From Polytrichum commune (lineage: Eukaryota; Streptophyta; Polytrichopsida; Polytrichales; Polytrichaceae): a stretch of DNA of 64,000 nt. Shown piece by piece: positions 11,498-23,749 of the stretch. The notes under the pieces are model-generated. The model searched no databases, was not told where the DNA came from, and worked only from the letters and a program-made list of their open reading frames with translations. The stretch is from positions 35,060,440 to 35,124,439 of the forward strand of contig OX485807.1 in the NCBI GenBank assembly GCA_950295325.1, read 5' to 3'. The translations under genes were made by a program, and so were the position numbers. The stretch's first letter is position 1. Every line of letters begins with the position of its first letter.

Positions 11498-14400
11498 TCA
11501 ATGCCTACGTTTCCTTTTGTTGGACCCTCTAGCCCTAGTTTCTTCAAAGCGCTTCACTATCTCCTTGGCATTCACCATGTCCCTTGCCGCTACCCAAGTG
11601 GCTTCTTTCTCATGAAACCCCCGCCACTTCACCAAATACTCCTTTCCTTTTCGCTTGTGGTTCCTACACTTGAGGATGCCTTCTACCTCGTACTCCAAAT
11701 GATCTCCTACAAGGTCGGGAGGTGGCCTAATCACTTGCTTACGATTAGGCCATAAGGTGTCTTCCTTGAACGGCTTTAATAGTGAGACATGGAATGTCGG
11801 ATGCACTTTGATCTCGGGCGGCAACTCCAACTTATAAACATCTTTGAAAACTCATTCAACAATCGGAAACGGACCCGCAAATTTTGACATGAACTTTGGA
11901 GTGAGGCCTTCGGGCATTGTGAAGTTTTTCACATTCAACAACACCTTTTGGCCCACCTCATACTCCACTTCGCGTCTTCCGGCATTGACTTGTTTTTCAT
12001 AGCGTTTTTGGGCTTTCTCCAACAACAACTTGGTCTTCTCCAAAACTTGTTCACGCTTTTTGGCTAAGTCCTCACCATCTTGGTTGAACTCTAGTGTTGA
12101 ATGTGCCCCCTCGAGAGCTAGGTCGGCGGGTTGGAGCGGATCCACTCCATAAGCCACCTTGAATGGCGATTGCTTGGTCGCCGAGTGCGTGGCCGCATTA
12201 TAACTAAACTCCGCTAAACCCACATAGTCCGCCCAATCTCGTTGGTCCGCACTCACAAAGTTCCTCAAGTATTGGTTCAAGACTCCATTCACACGCTCGG
12301 TTTGGCCATCCGTTTGGGGATGGAAGGCCGTGCTAAAGGTTAGTTTTGTTCCAACCTTCCTAAAGAAATGCCTCCAAAATGCGCTTGTGAACTTCGGATC
12401 TCGATCGGATACAATCACTCTCGGCAACCCGTGATGCCTCCACCATGCATTGAGAAAGAGCTTTGCGGTCTCCAAAGCGGTTGCCGTTCCCACGGTTGGC
12501 ACCATATGCGCCAACTTACTAAACCGGTCCACCATCACCAAGATGGCATCGTAGCCTCGTGACTCCGGCAAACTCGTGATGAAGTCCATGGACACACTAT
12601 GCCATGGCCCCGGCGGGATAGGCAACGGTTGCAATAAGCCGGCTTGCTTTTGATAAGAGGCTCGGTTTAATTGGCATTTGACACAAGTCTTCACAAAGTG
12701 GGCGATTTCTTCTTTCATGCATGGCCAATAATACCTCCTTGACACCGCCGCTATGGTGGCTTTTTCTCCTCTATGGCCGGCGATGGGACTATCATGTTCC
12801 TCCTCCAAAACCAATAGCCTCAACTTGCCTTGTGGCACATACACCCGACTTTGCTTATACTTGAGCAATCCGTCCACCAACTTGATCTCCTTAAGCGCCT
12901 TGCCTTTGCGAAGCTCGCCTAGAAACACTTGTGCTTCGGGATCGTTGACGTACCCCTCCCTTAACTTACGATGCAAGTCACATTCACCTTTGTACATTAG
13001 CCACAAGCTTTGACTTGTGCCCATTTCTTGGAACTCTTCACGTCTACTTAACGCGTCCGGCACCACATTATCACGGCCCGGTTTGTGGATCAACTCCACG
13101 TTCATAAGCGCCAAGGTATCGTGCCACCGCAATTGCTTGGCGCTCACTTGCGTTTGTGTCTCGAAATACTTCAACGACACGTTGTCCGTGTACACCTTGG
13201 TCTTGTGCAACCCCAAATAATGTTGCCACGTCTTCAAGCAATGTACTACGGCGAAGAGCTCCTTTTCATGAGTTGGCCATCGTCTTTGACAACCATCGAG
13301 TTTCTTGCTCTCATAAGCAATGGGTCGTCCATCTTGCATCAACACTCCGCCAATTGCAAAATCGCTCGCATCCGTATGCACCTCAAAAGGCTTGTCAAAC
13401 TCCGGGAACTTTAGTACGGGCGGCGAAGACAATTTGCTCTTGAGCTCCCAAAAAGCTTGGTGACAAGGTTCGTCCCATTCTTGGGATACCCCTTTCTTCA
13501 ACAAGTCGGACAAAGGCCTAGCAACCTTAGAAAAATCTCGAATGAAGCGGCGGTAGTAATTGGCTAGGCCAAGGAACGACCTAAGCCCTTTTTGAGTCGA
13601 TGGCCGCTTCCATTCTTGAATCGCCTTTACCTTTTTCATGTCCGGCTTAATTCCATCCTTGGTCACCACATGGCCTAAGAACTCAATTTCATTTTGAGCA
13701 AAATCGCTCTTCTCCCCGTTAGCATACAACTTGTTGTCCCTTAGTTTTCGAAGCACCACCTCAAGGTGCCGTGCATGCTCCTCCGCCGTCTTGGAATACA
13801 CCAAGATGTCGTCGATATAGATTATTACGAAATCGTCGGTTTCCTCTCGAAAGATGGTATTCATAAGGGTTGTGAATGTCGAGGGCGCATTACACAACCC
13901 GAAAGGCATCACCAAAAACTCGTAAGACCCATACCTTGTGCGGCACGCCGTCTTTTCAACATCTTCATTCGCGATTCGAATTTGATAATACCCGGATTTT
14001 AAGTCAATACGACTAAAATACTTAGCTCCCGCCAATCGGTCGAAAAGATCATCAATCCGAGGTAGCGGGTAGTTGTTTTTGATAGTCACCTTATTCAAGG
14101 CCCTATAATCGATGCACATGCGTAGCTTGCCATCTTTTTTATCCACAAAGAGCACCGGGGCCCCATATGGTGATTTACTCGGCCTAATGTAACCTCTTGA
14201 TAGCAAGTCATTGAGTTGTTTCTTCAATTCTAGCAACTCTTTTTGGTTCAATCGATAAGGTGCCTTGGACGGTGGCTCGGACCCCGGGATCACCTCGATC
14301 TTGTGATCGACTTCTCTCGTTGGCGGTAACTCTTGGGGCAACTCGTCGGTGAGTACATCCTTGTACCTCCCTAATACATCGCGAATGTGCTTTGGAGGAG

Positions 14401-16138
14401 GCCCATCGGTTTTAGCCTCCTCGTGAGTTCTTTGGTGTTGCTCCATTCGGACCACCACAACCATTTGTACTTTGGACATTCGGTCTATCGAGACCAAATT
14501 CAACTTGCCTCCTCCCGCCATAGGAGTCCTCGTCAACTTTAAAGTCATTTCCTTGCCATTACGACAAACTACAAGCCGCACCGGCTTGCGCCTCACATCC
14601 ACCGTGTGAGTCTCGAAGAAGGTGTCCCCCAAAATGAGGTCCACCTCATCCATTTCACAAAGTGTGAAATTCTCCTTAAACTCCAACGTCCCACACTTTA
14701 AGTTCACGTTCAACGCTACCTCCTTCGTCTCATGCGGCTCGCCCTTTGCGAACCGCACGTTAATGGGCTTGCCCGCTCTACCCGTTGGCAAGCCCAATTC
14801 CTTCGCAAGTTTCGGGCTCATGAAGGAGTGCGTTGCCCCTGTATCAACCAAGCATGAGACATTCCGACCATTGATTTCGGCTTCAAGGAACAAAAGACTT
14901 GGCCTTGGCTTAAGGCTACTAGCCTTGGCCACAAAGCCACCTTCTAGCATTTGGTCGGCGGTACAACCACGATTTGTCTTGACACTCACCTTGTTGTCGG
15001 GGCACGCCGCTTGAAAATGACCAAGTTTGCCACATTTGTGGCACCGCTTGTCCTTCATGTCGCCTCTTTTAATTCCTACATTGGATGGTTTTCCTCCTTG
15101 GTAGCCACCCTTGGTGGAATTTGTCCCGTCGGGTTGTCCTTTGAAATGGTTGGATGGCCCAAATTTCTTGCGCTCTTTGCCTCGAGACATATTTCGACTC
15201 GAGCCGCTTTGTTGTGCGGGGCCGCTTGACTTTCTTTCGGGGCCGTCGGCTTCAATTCTCTCCGCGATCTTAATGATCCCCGCCACGTCCTCGGGAAGCT
15301 TTGGAAACTTGAACAAGGCGTCTACCACCCACTTTTGTAAGCCACCTAAGAAAATGCATCTCTTGGCAAATTCATCCATCTTAGATGTAGCATTCATTTG
15401 GGCGTTAAAATCGCGCACATAGGCCTTAAGGGACCCCGTGTGCCTCATTTGCACCAAGTTCATTCCCTCCCGCAATTCTTGGTACTCCGGCGTGAACCTA
15501 TCAACAAGCAATTCCTTGAAGCCGACCCAAGTCAAGTTTGCCACCAACTCGGGCTCTTGTTCTTTTTTGCTCGTCCACCATTGGAGCGCATGGTCTTTCA
15601 AAAAGGTCACCGCTATGGAGACCTTGTCGTCTTCATCGGGCCTTTGGACATCGTAGTAGTTGTCCATTTCCAATAAAAATTCTTTGACCTTTCTTGCCTT
15701 ACCAAGCCCCGAAAAGGTACTTGGCATATTTACCTTGGCCAACTTCTTTGTTGAAGAAGAAGGCCTAGCCCCTTGCATCATAAGGAGCTCGATCATTTTG
15801 TCTTGGCGAGCTCTCTCGTCCTTGACACGCTTGAGCTCTTGATTCACGGAGTCCATGAACTCAAGCATTTTGAGTTGGAATTTTAATCCAACATCACCAC
15901 CTTCCAAGCTTTCGGGCGCATTTGGAAGTCTAGCCCCCGAATTTTCTTCGAGGTTTTCGGGACCCCTTTCTAGGGACTCCTCCACTTCCTCACCGGTTGC
16001 ACCATCATCCCCACCATTGTTAATAGACTCAATGGCGGGGTCAACATCCTCTTCAACATGATCTTTGTTCCGTTTTGAGCGTCGCAACTTTTTAGAAGTC
16101 CCCGCCTCACCATCGTTACCCGCACGTTTGGTAGCCAT
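11498..16138 (-). CDS. Gypsy Gag-Pol polyprotein with C-terminal chromodomain, one in-frame stop
   Basis: A single frame encodes 1428 residues from ATG at 16138, then TGA at 11852-11854, then about 117 more codons in the same frame. Domains in order are: gag retrotransposon domain (about 150-290), CCHC knuckle [14 protein letters not shown] (about 366), aspartic protease DTGATHSF (about 433), reverse transcriptase with YIDD (about 775), RNase [12 protein letters not shown] (about 920), integrase zinc region ending CVKCQ (about 1150), and integrase core with [18 protein letters not shown] and the [12 protein letters not shown] glutamate. The chromodomain ([20 protein letters not shown]) lies after the TGA. 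Related copies read CAA (27253 region) at the stop position, so TGA is a nonsense change. The chromodomain marks the element as a chromovirus. Confidence 0.93.
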
Positions 16139-16170
16139 CTCTCCTTCAAAGTGCTAGCTCAAAGACGAAA

Positions 16171-16186
16171 CCCTGCTCTGATACCA
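16171..16186 (-). promoter_or_regulatory. Primer-binding site, initiator tRNA-Met type
   Basis: The minus strand reads TGGTATCAGAGCAGGG two bases inside the 5' LTR. TGGTATCAGAGC is the usual plant retroelement primer site complementary to the 3' end of initiator tRNA-Met. Confidence 0.9.
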
Positions 16187-16188
16187 CG

Positions 16189-17132
16189 TGTCGCGACCCT
16201 TGCTAGTTTTTCTCCACTTAGCTCAATCGCTTTCCAACTCTAGCAAGTGTCCCGAGCGCTAACCTGCACATCCCACGCACATGCATGGTTAGCTCCCAAA
16301 ACCGCGGACCTTCAATCCCATATTTGGTCACCAAACCCTCCTACACATGCATTCGGGACTCTTTCCCCTTAGTAGGTAACCCATCGCTAAGGTGGACTTC
16401 CATCCATGGAAGTCCACTCCCTACTTGGTCATAGTGTTGCTAGGACAACACTACAACCACCCGGAGCACATTGCCAAGTATGCTCCGGGGGGGGGGGTCG
16501 GTCGGCAAAGCCGCCTCACCCATATAAGCCTCTAGGACTTTTGGCGGGGCCCCTCCCCCACCGTCAACATCCCTTTTGTCTCTCTACCAAGAGTTGGGGC
16601 CAAGTAGACATTTTCCCTTAGCCGCTGGGTCTAGAAGCCTCCCTGCAGCTTCAGACCTTCATAACTTCCACGTGCGGTCTCTGAATCTAACAACCAACCA
16701 CTCTATCGTCATCTACATTTCACGTAGATCCCTATGGACACCTCACTTGCCCTATTCGGGCAAGTATTGAGGAAGTTATGCCTGTTTAAACCTTTGCAGT
16801 CCCGGGAGCCACTCCCAGGCCCCTGCTGTTCCAGGGCGCTGTCCCGGGACAGCATCCCACTCAAAGTGCCATATCTCCTAGCTCACACCTCAGATTGAGG
16901 TGTTCTTTAGCATTCTAGAATCGGGACGCCATAAGCTACTCATAGCTTATGGCTTTACCCTCATGACTCCTAGTCTTTGTGGGTGGGAGGCGTTCTAAAC
17001 GCCCGGGGCCCTCACCCACCTTAGGATCACTTGGTCCCTCTCACCAATGGCGTCACAAGTCCCGGGTGTCACTCCGGGGTCCCCCTTGTGCCCATGGTGT
17101 TGCGGGCACTCCTCATGGAGAGGTGCGCGACA
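16189..17132 (-). repeat. 5' LTR of the intact gypsy element (944 bp)
   Basis: Identical to 9727-10669 apart from one extra G near 16490. It ends GCGACA at 17132 and is followed by the CTCAC target duplication. A TATA-like CCCATATAAGCC lies near 16518, on the promoter side for minus-strand transcription. Confidence 0.95.
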
Positions 17133-17254
17133 CTCACCCTCACTAGGATCACTTGGGCCCTCTCACCAACGGCGCCACAAGTCCCGGGTGTCACTCCGGG
17201 GTCCCCCTTGTGCCCATGGTGTTTCGGGCACTCCTCATGGAGAGGTGCGCGACA

Positions 17255-18683
17255 AGGCTTGGTGACAAGGCTTGGTGACAAGGCTCATCCCACTCTTGGG
17301 ATAGCCATTTTCCTCAATAAGTTGAATAAGGTCCTAGCAACCTTAGAAAACTCTCGAATGAAGTGGTGGTAGTAGTTGGCTAGGCCAACAAATGACCTAA
17401 GCCATTTTTGAATGAAGGGCCAATTATCCTTTTGGATTGCCTTGACATTCTTCATGTTCGTCCACCAACTTCCTTTGTCACCACATACCTTAAGAACTCA
17501 ATCTCTCGTTGAGCAAAGTTATTTTTCACTCCTTGGCGGTAACTTTTTGGGCAACACATTGGTGAATACATCCTTGTATCTCACCAACATCACACCAATG
17601 TTGTTTGGGGAAGGCCCATCTTTCCTAGCCTCCCCATACGTTCCTTGGAGTTGCTCCAATTGAACCACGACCATTATGCTTTCTATTTTTCATTTGGTCC
17701 ATTAAGACCAAATTCAACTTAGATCCTCCTACCATAGGAGTCCTTGTCAATTTGAACTTCAATTCTTTGCCATTATGACACATCATAATGCACCGCAAGC
17801 ACACCGGCTTGCACCTCACATCTATCATGTGAGTTTCAAAGAAGGCGGCCTTCACAATGACATGCATTTCATCTATTTCACTTGGTGTGAAATTTTGACA
17901 AAAATCCAATGTCCCACATTGAAAGGTTACATGCATCGCGCCTCCTTTGTCTCATGCGGTTTGCCCTTTCCAAACCGCACCTTGGTGGGCTTGCCCGCTC
18001 TACCAATCGGCAAGCCCCAACTCCCTTATGAGTTTTGGGCTCAAGAAGGCATGGCTTGCCTCTTTGTCAACCCATTAGACGTTTGTCCCATTCATTTGAG
18101 CCTCAAGATATAAAATAGTTGGCCTTGGCTTAAGGCTACTAGCCTTGGCCACAAAGCCATCGTCTAACATTTGGTCCTTGGCAACACCATGAGTTTGGCT
18201 TGGTCCGCAAGGCCAACTTTTAACACTCCGTCCGTGGCACAAATATGATCTAGCTTGGTACCACCAAACCACCTTCTGACATTTCGTCCACGGCACGAGC
18301 TAGCATGATTTGCCTTGGTATAATGGGCCAAACTACTTGCGCTCATTTCCTTGGGACCAATATCGGCTAAAACCCACTTTGTGGTGATGCGCCGCCCAAG
18401 TTCTTTTCGGGACCATCGGCTTCAATGTTCTTCAAATCTTAAAGATTCCCGATACGTCCTCAAGAAGCTTTGGGGAGTTGAACATGGTATTCACCACCCG
18501 CTTTTGAAACCCCATCTAAAACGATGTGTTTCTTAGCCAACTAGTCAATCTTAGTTGTGCCATTCATTATGGTGGTTAAATCGCACACATAGGCCTAAAA
18601 GCCTTGAGTGCCGCATTTGCACCCATTCCAACTTCACCACATTCTAAGCAATTTGGATTGGAATTTCAATCCAATATTAATCC
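17255..18683 (-). pseudogene. Antisense gypsy relic, RT edge to gag
   Basis: It continues the relic of 8139-8869 after the nested LTR and is collinear with 614-2064, with the same RT-core deletion junction near 17522. The PR-RT linker is at 17625-17936 and a short 56-bp-type array at about 18160-18310. Gag sequence ends abruptly at 18683, where LTR sequence begins. Confidence 0.8.
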
Positions 18684-19502
18684 AAGACTAGGAGGCATAA
18701 GGGTAAGGCCAAGAGCTATGCGTAGCTCATGGCGTGGTGATTCTAGAATGCTCAAGAACACCTCAATCGGAGGTGTGAGCTAGGAGTTATGGCCATTTGA
18801 GTGGGGCGCTGTCCCGGGACAGCGCCCTGCTACAGCAGTGCCTGGGAGTGATTCCCGGGACTGCGAAGGTTCAGACAGGCATAACTTCCTCATTACTTGC
18901 CTGAATGGCGCAAGTGAGGAGTCCATCGGCATTTACGTGAAGCGTAGATCAAGATGTAGTGGTTGGATGCTGGAATCAGACATCATACAAGGAAGTTATG
19001 ATGGTCTGAAGCTGCTGGGGGCTTCTAGGCCCAGCGGCTAAAGGAAAGTGTCCACTTGGCCCCAACTCTTGGTAGAGAGACAAGAGGTTGGTTGACGGTG
19101 GGGTAGGGGCCCCGCGTGAAGTCCTAGAGGCCTATATGGGTGAGGTGGTGTGGCCTCACCCACCCGAGGCCAAACGGCACGGCCTCCATGGGCATTGGCC
19201 CAATGTGAGGCCATAGTTGCCTAGTATGGTTCGGGTTGTTGTAGTGTTGCTCCGGCAATGCGATGATCAACATAGGATTGGACTTCCATGGATGGAAGTC
19301 CACATCCAAGAAATGGGTTACCGATTAAGGGGTGAGTCCCGAAAGCAAAGTAGGAGGGTTGGTTCCCTCCTATGAACTATAAGGTCCGGGGTAGGAGGAG
19401 CTAACCATTAGCATGGCGGAATGCGAATGGTTAGCGCTCGTAACCTTTGCTAGAATTGAAAATTGTCAAGATTGTCAAGGGGGGCTAGCAAGGGGTGCGA
19501 CA
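18684..19502 (+). repeat. Gypsy LTR lacking its 5' end, plus orientation
   Basis: It begins inside the family LTR at AAGACTAGGAGGC, about 155 bp after the usual start, and ends GGGGTGCGACA. Its 3' neighbour 19503-19546 is a 44-bp sense pol scrap (matching antisense sequence near 5270-5300) wedged before the next LTR. Confidence 0.85.
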
Positions 19503-19546
19503 CTTTGGGAAGCTCAAGAGCAAGTTCCCTTCACAAGATGTGGTTA

Positions 19547-20539
19547 TGTCGCAACCCTTGCTAGCCCCCCCTTGACAATCTTGCCAATTTTCAATTCTAG
19601 CAAAGGTTACGAGCGCTAACCCTTCGCATTCCGCCATGCTAATGGTTAGCTCCTCCTACCCCGGACCTTAAAGTTCATAGGAGGGAACCAACCCTCCTAC
19701 TTTGCTTTCGGGACTCACCCCTTAATCGGGACTCACCCCTTAATCGGTAACCCATTTCCCCAATGTGGACTTCCATCCATGGAAGTCCAATCCTATGTTG
19801 ATCATCGCGTTGCCGGAACAACACTACAACAACCCGAACCATACTAGGCAACTATGGCCTCACATTGGGCCAATGCCCATGGAGGCCGTGCCGTTTGGCC
19901 TCGGGTGGGTGAGGCCACACCACCTCACCCATATAAGCCTCTAGGACTTTACACGGGGGCCCTACCCCACCGTCAACCACCTCTTGTCTCTCCACCAAGA
20001 GTTGGGGCCAAGTGGACATTCTCCCTTAGCAGCTGGGCTAAGAAGCCTCTAGCAGCTTCAGACCATCATAACTTCCTTGTATGATGTCCGGTGCTAGCAA
20101 CCAACCACTCCATCATCATCTACGTTTCACGAAAGATGCCGATGGACTCCTCACTTGCCCCATTTGGGCAAGTTATGAGGACGTTATGCCTCTTTGAACC
20201 TTGGCAGTCCCGGGAGTCACTCCCAGGCACTGCTGCACCAGGGCGCTGTCCCGGGACAGCGCCCCACTCAAATGGCCATAACTCCTAGCTCACACCTCCG
20301 ATAGAGGTGTTCTTGAGCTTTCTAGAATCACCACGCCATGAGCTACGCATAGCTCATGGCCTTACCCTTGTGCCTCCTAGTCTCCGTGGGTGGGAGGCGT
20401 TCCCAACGCCCGGGGCCCTCACCCACACTAGGATCACTTGGGCCCTCTCACCAACGGCGCCACAAGTCCCGGGTGTCACTCCGGGGTCCCCCTTGTGCCC
20501 ATGGTGTTTCGGCCACTCCTCATGGAGAGGTGCGCGACA
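19547..20539 (-). repeat. Gypsy LTR (993 bp), 3' LTR of an antisense copy
   Basis: Runs TGTCGCAACCC to GGTGCGCGACA on the plus strand and is followed by the polypurine-tract complement at 20540. It is longer than other copies because GGGACTCACCCCTTAATCG is duplicated near 19711-19748. Confidence 0.88.
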
Positions 20540-22775
20540 CTCACCCCCACCAAACGGAGTCGATGCCCTCATCGACTATACTTGTAGTCGGTACACCAAT
20601 TCTCAAGTTGCCATCCTCTATGGTGCGGCATTGTGTTTACCTTAAGGCGCGACCCCCACTATGCATCTTCAAGTTTGGCATAGTCCCAAAGGTGTCGTTC
20701 CTAGGTGGTCCGTTAGCGACCTTGGATCTCTCATCCAAGGACCTAACCTACACTAGACCCACCTACTTTGGGACTCATTTGGGTTGCCCCTCCTTTGGGG
20801 CCTCCCCCGTTAGGCTCCACTAGCCTAACATGACACATCTAGGCGAGACCTCAACGCTTCCACTAAGTTGTCTCGGTTGCAACTCCGAGATGGCTTTCCA
20901 TTGTTAAGCCACGCCTCGATCGCACGGGGGTGCTGCCAAGTCCCGCCCGACTCGGTTCCCACTTTGCTCTTTCGAGACATGGGTTCATGACTCCCATGCG
21001 CCAACTCTCGTTAGCTCGCGGGTAGCACTTTTATGAGCACGCGCCATCACCTTGTCCCCGCCCGGACAAGCCCACAATTAAGAAGTTTATTGGTTTTATC
21101 CAAGGCCCCTCCATGCCATGGCCCCCAATTACTCGGCTTACCCAACCTAGTTTGGCATATCTATTCCCCCTCTTCCATTAACCAAGCACAAGTACAAGAC
21201 TAGGACCTCATCTCATACTTTTCTCTTTGCACCACTAAAGTTTGGACTTGATTCCCTCAAGCCAAAGAATAAGTTCATGTTGTGGAGCAATTAGCCTCGA
21301 AGCTAAGTGTGCTACTAGCGTCTCTCCCCCACTAAAGGAGATTGATGTCCTCATCAATGCCTACGCTTCATTTTATTGGAATCCTTAGCCTTAGTTTCTT
21401 CAAAGTGCTTCACCAATTCATTGGTGTTCACCATGTCTCTTGGCGCCACCCAAGCGGCTTCTTTCTCATGGTGTCCTCACCATTTCACCAAGTATTCCTT
21501 TGTACATTTTCTTTCATTTTCACTTGGACTTCCTACACTTGAGGATGCCCTCCTACCTCATGTTCCAAATGACCTCCACAAGGTCGGGACGTGGCCTAAT
21601 CACTTGCTTGTGATCGGGCCACAAGGTGTCGTCCTAAAATGACTTTCGTAATGAGACATGAAATGTCGGATGCACTTTGATCTCGGGCGGTAATTCCAAC
21701 TTATACATGTCCTTGAACACTTGTTCCACAATGGAAAACGAAGCTCCAATTTTGGACATGAACTTTTGGAGTAAGGCCTTTGGGCAAGGTGAAGTTGTCC
21801 ACATTCAACAACACCTTATTGGCTCACCTCATACTCCACTTTGCGTCTTCCGGCATTGATTTGCACTCCGTAGCACCTTCGGGCTTTCTCCACCAACAAC
21901 TTGGTCATCTCCAAGACTTGTTTACCATCCTTGGCCAAGTCCTCATCATCTTGGTTGAACTCTAGTGTTGAATGTGCCCCCTCGAGAACTAGGTTAATAG
22001 GTTGGAGCGCATCCACTCTATAAGCCACCACGAAAGACAACCCCTTGGTAGCCAAGTGCGTGGCTACATTGCAATTACACTCCGCTCGACCCACATAGTC
22101 CGCCCAATTTCCTTGGTCCGCCCCCACCAAGTTCCTCAAGTATTGCTTCAAGACTCCATTCACACGCTCCGATTTCCCATTCATTTGGGAATGCAAGGTC
22201 GTGCTAAACCTTAGTTTCATTCCGACCTCCTTAGAGAAATGCATTGAAAATGCACTTGTGAATTTTGGATCTTGATCCCACACAATCACTCTTGGCAACC
22301 CGTGGTGCCTCAACCATCCTTTGAGAAAAGGCTATGCGGTCTCCAACGCGGTGGCGGTTCCCACAATCGGCACCATGTGTGCCAACTTGGCAAACCGCTC
22401 TACCATCAACAAGATGGCATCATACCCATGTGACTCCGGCAAACTTGTGATCAAGTCCATGCACATACTATGCCATGGCCCCGACGGGATAGGCAACGGT
22501 TGCAAGAAGCCGCCTTGCTTTTGGTAAGAGGCTCGGTTCACTTGGCACTTCATCCAAGCCTTCACAAAGTGGGCTATATCCTTCTTTATGCACCGCCAAT
22601 GGTACCCCCATGACACCATTCTATGGCGGTTTTTTCTTTCTCCTCTATGGCCGGCAATAGGACTATCACATTGTTCCTTCAAAACCGATAGCCTCAACTT
22701 GCCTTGAGGCACATACACCCGACTTTGCTTACACTTGAACAATCCATCCACCAACTTAACCTCTTTGAGCACCTT
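20540..22775 (-). pseudogene. Antisense gypsy relic: 3' UTR, chromodomain, integrase
   Basis: In antisense order it holds the polypurine tract, 3' UTR (to about 21330), a frameshifted chromodomain (21340-21640) and integrase core. The stretch 21816-22313 stays open for 165 residues and includes [18 protein letters not shown] and SERVNGVLKQYL; 22332-22760 covers the integrase zinc region. The fragment is cut at 22775 by an LTR in the opposite orientation. It is the inverted counterpart of 28323-30452. Confidence 0.82.
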
Positions 22776-23749
22776 TGTCGCGCACCTCTCCATGAGGAGT
22801 GCCCGAAACACCATGGGCACAAGGGGGACCCCGGAGTGACACCCGGGACTTGTGGCGCCGTTGGTGAGAGGGCCCAAGTGATCCTAGTGTGGGTGAGGTC
22901 CCCGGGCGTTGGGAGCGCCTCCCATCCACGAAGACTAGGAGGCACAAGGGTAAGGCCATGAGCTATGCGTAGCTCATGGCGTGGTGATTCTAGAATGCTC
23001 AAGAACACCTCAATCGGAGGTGTGAGCTAGGAGTTATGGCCATTTGAGTGGGGCGCTGTCCCGGGACAGCGCCCTGCTACAGCAGTGCCTGGGAGTGATT
23101 CCCGGGACTGCCAAGGTTCAAACAGGCATAACGTCCTCACCACTTGTCCAAATGGGGCAAGTGAGGAGTCCATCGGCATCTACGTGAAGCGTAGATGAAG
23201 ATGTAGTGGTTGGTTGCTGGAATCAGACATCATACAAGGAAGTTATGATGGTCTGAAGCTGCTGGGGGCTTCTAGGCCCAGCGGCTAAGGGAAAATGTCC
23301 ACTTGGCCCCAACTCTCGGTGGAGAGACAAGAGGTTGGTTGACGGTGGGGTAGGGGCCCCGCGTAGAGTCCTAGAGGCTTATATGGGTGAGGTGGTGTGG
23401 CCTCACCCACCCGAGGCCGAACGGCACGGCCTCCATGGGCTTTGGCCCATTGTGAGGCCATAGTTGCCTAGTATGGTTCGGGTTGTTGTAGTGTTGCTCC
23501 GGCAACGCGATGATCAACATAGGATTGGACTTCCATGGATGGAAGTCCACATTGGGGAAATGGGTTACCGATTAAGGGGTGAGTCCCGAAAGCAAAGTAG
23601 GAGGGTTGGTTCCCTCCTATGAACTATTGGTCCGGGGTTAAAGGAGCTAACCATTAGCATGGCGGTATGCGAAGGGTTAGGCACTCGTAACCTTTGCTAG
23701 AATTGAAAATTGGCAAGATGGTCAAGGGGGACTAGCAAGGGTTGCGACA
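22776..23749 (+). repeat. Gypsy LTR (974 bp), plus orientation
   Basis: Starts TGTCGCGCACC and ends GGTTGCGACA. Flanking pentamers (ACCTT and CTTGA) differ, and internal sequence switches orientation across it, so it probably marks a recombination junction rather than a clean insertion. Confidence 0.9.

Larger units (their letters stand above)
9727..17132 (-). mobile_element. Nearly intact Ty3/gypsy chromovirus, 7.4 kb
   Basis: This is a complete LTR retrotransposon on the minus strand. LTRs lie at 9727-10669 and 16189-17132, with a primer-binding site at 16171-16186, a polypurine tract at 10670-10686, and a gag-pol frame at 11498-16138. The 5-bp target duplication is CTCAC at 9722-9726 and 17133-17137. 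By eye the two LTRs differ only in the length of one G-run (10 versus 11), so insertion was recent. It sits inside another LTR of its own family. It could supply proteins to the defective copies around it, apart from one stop codon in pol. Confidence 0.95.
8870..17254 (-). repeat. Solo gypsy LTR split by a younger element (8870-9726 and 17133-17254)
   Basis: The two parts rejoin, after removing one CTCAC duplication, into a 974-bp LTR, the same length as the LTR at 7165-8138. The interval 9727-17132 is a later insertion. The LTR is in the same family as the inserted element but diverged from it (TGTCGCAACCC versus TGTCGCGACCC). No clear 5-bp duplication flanks the solo LTR itself (CCAAA versus AGGCT). 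Confidence 0.85.
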
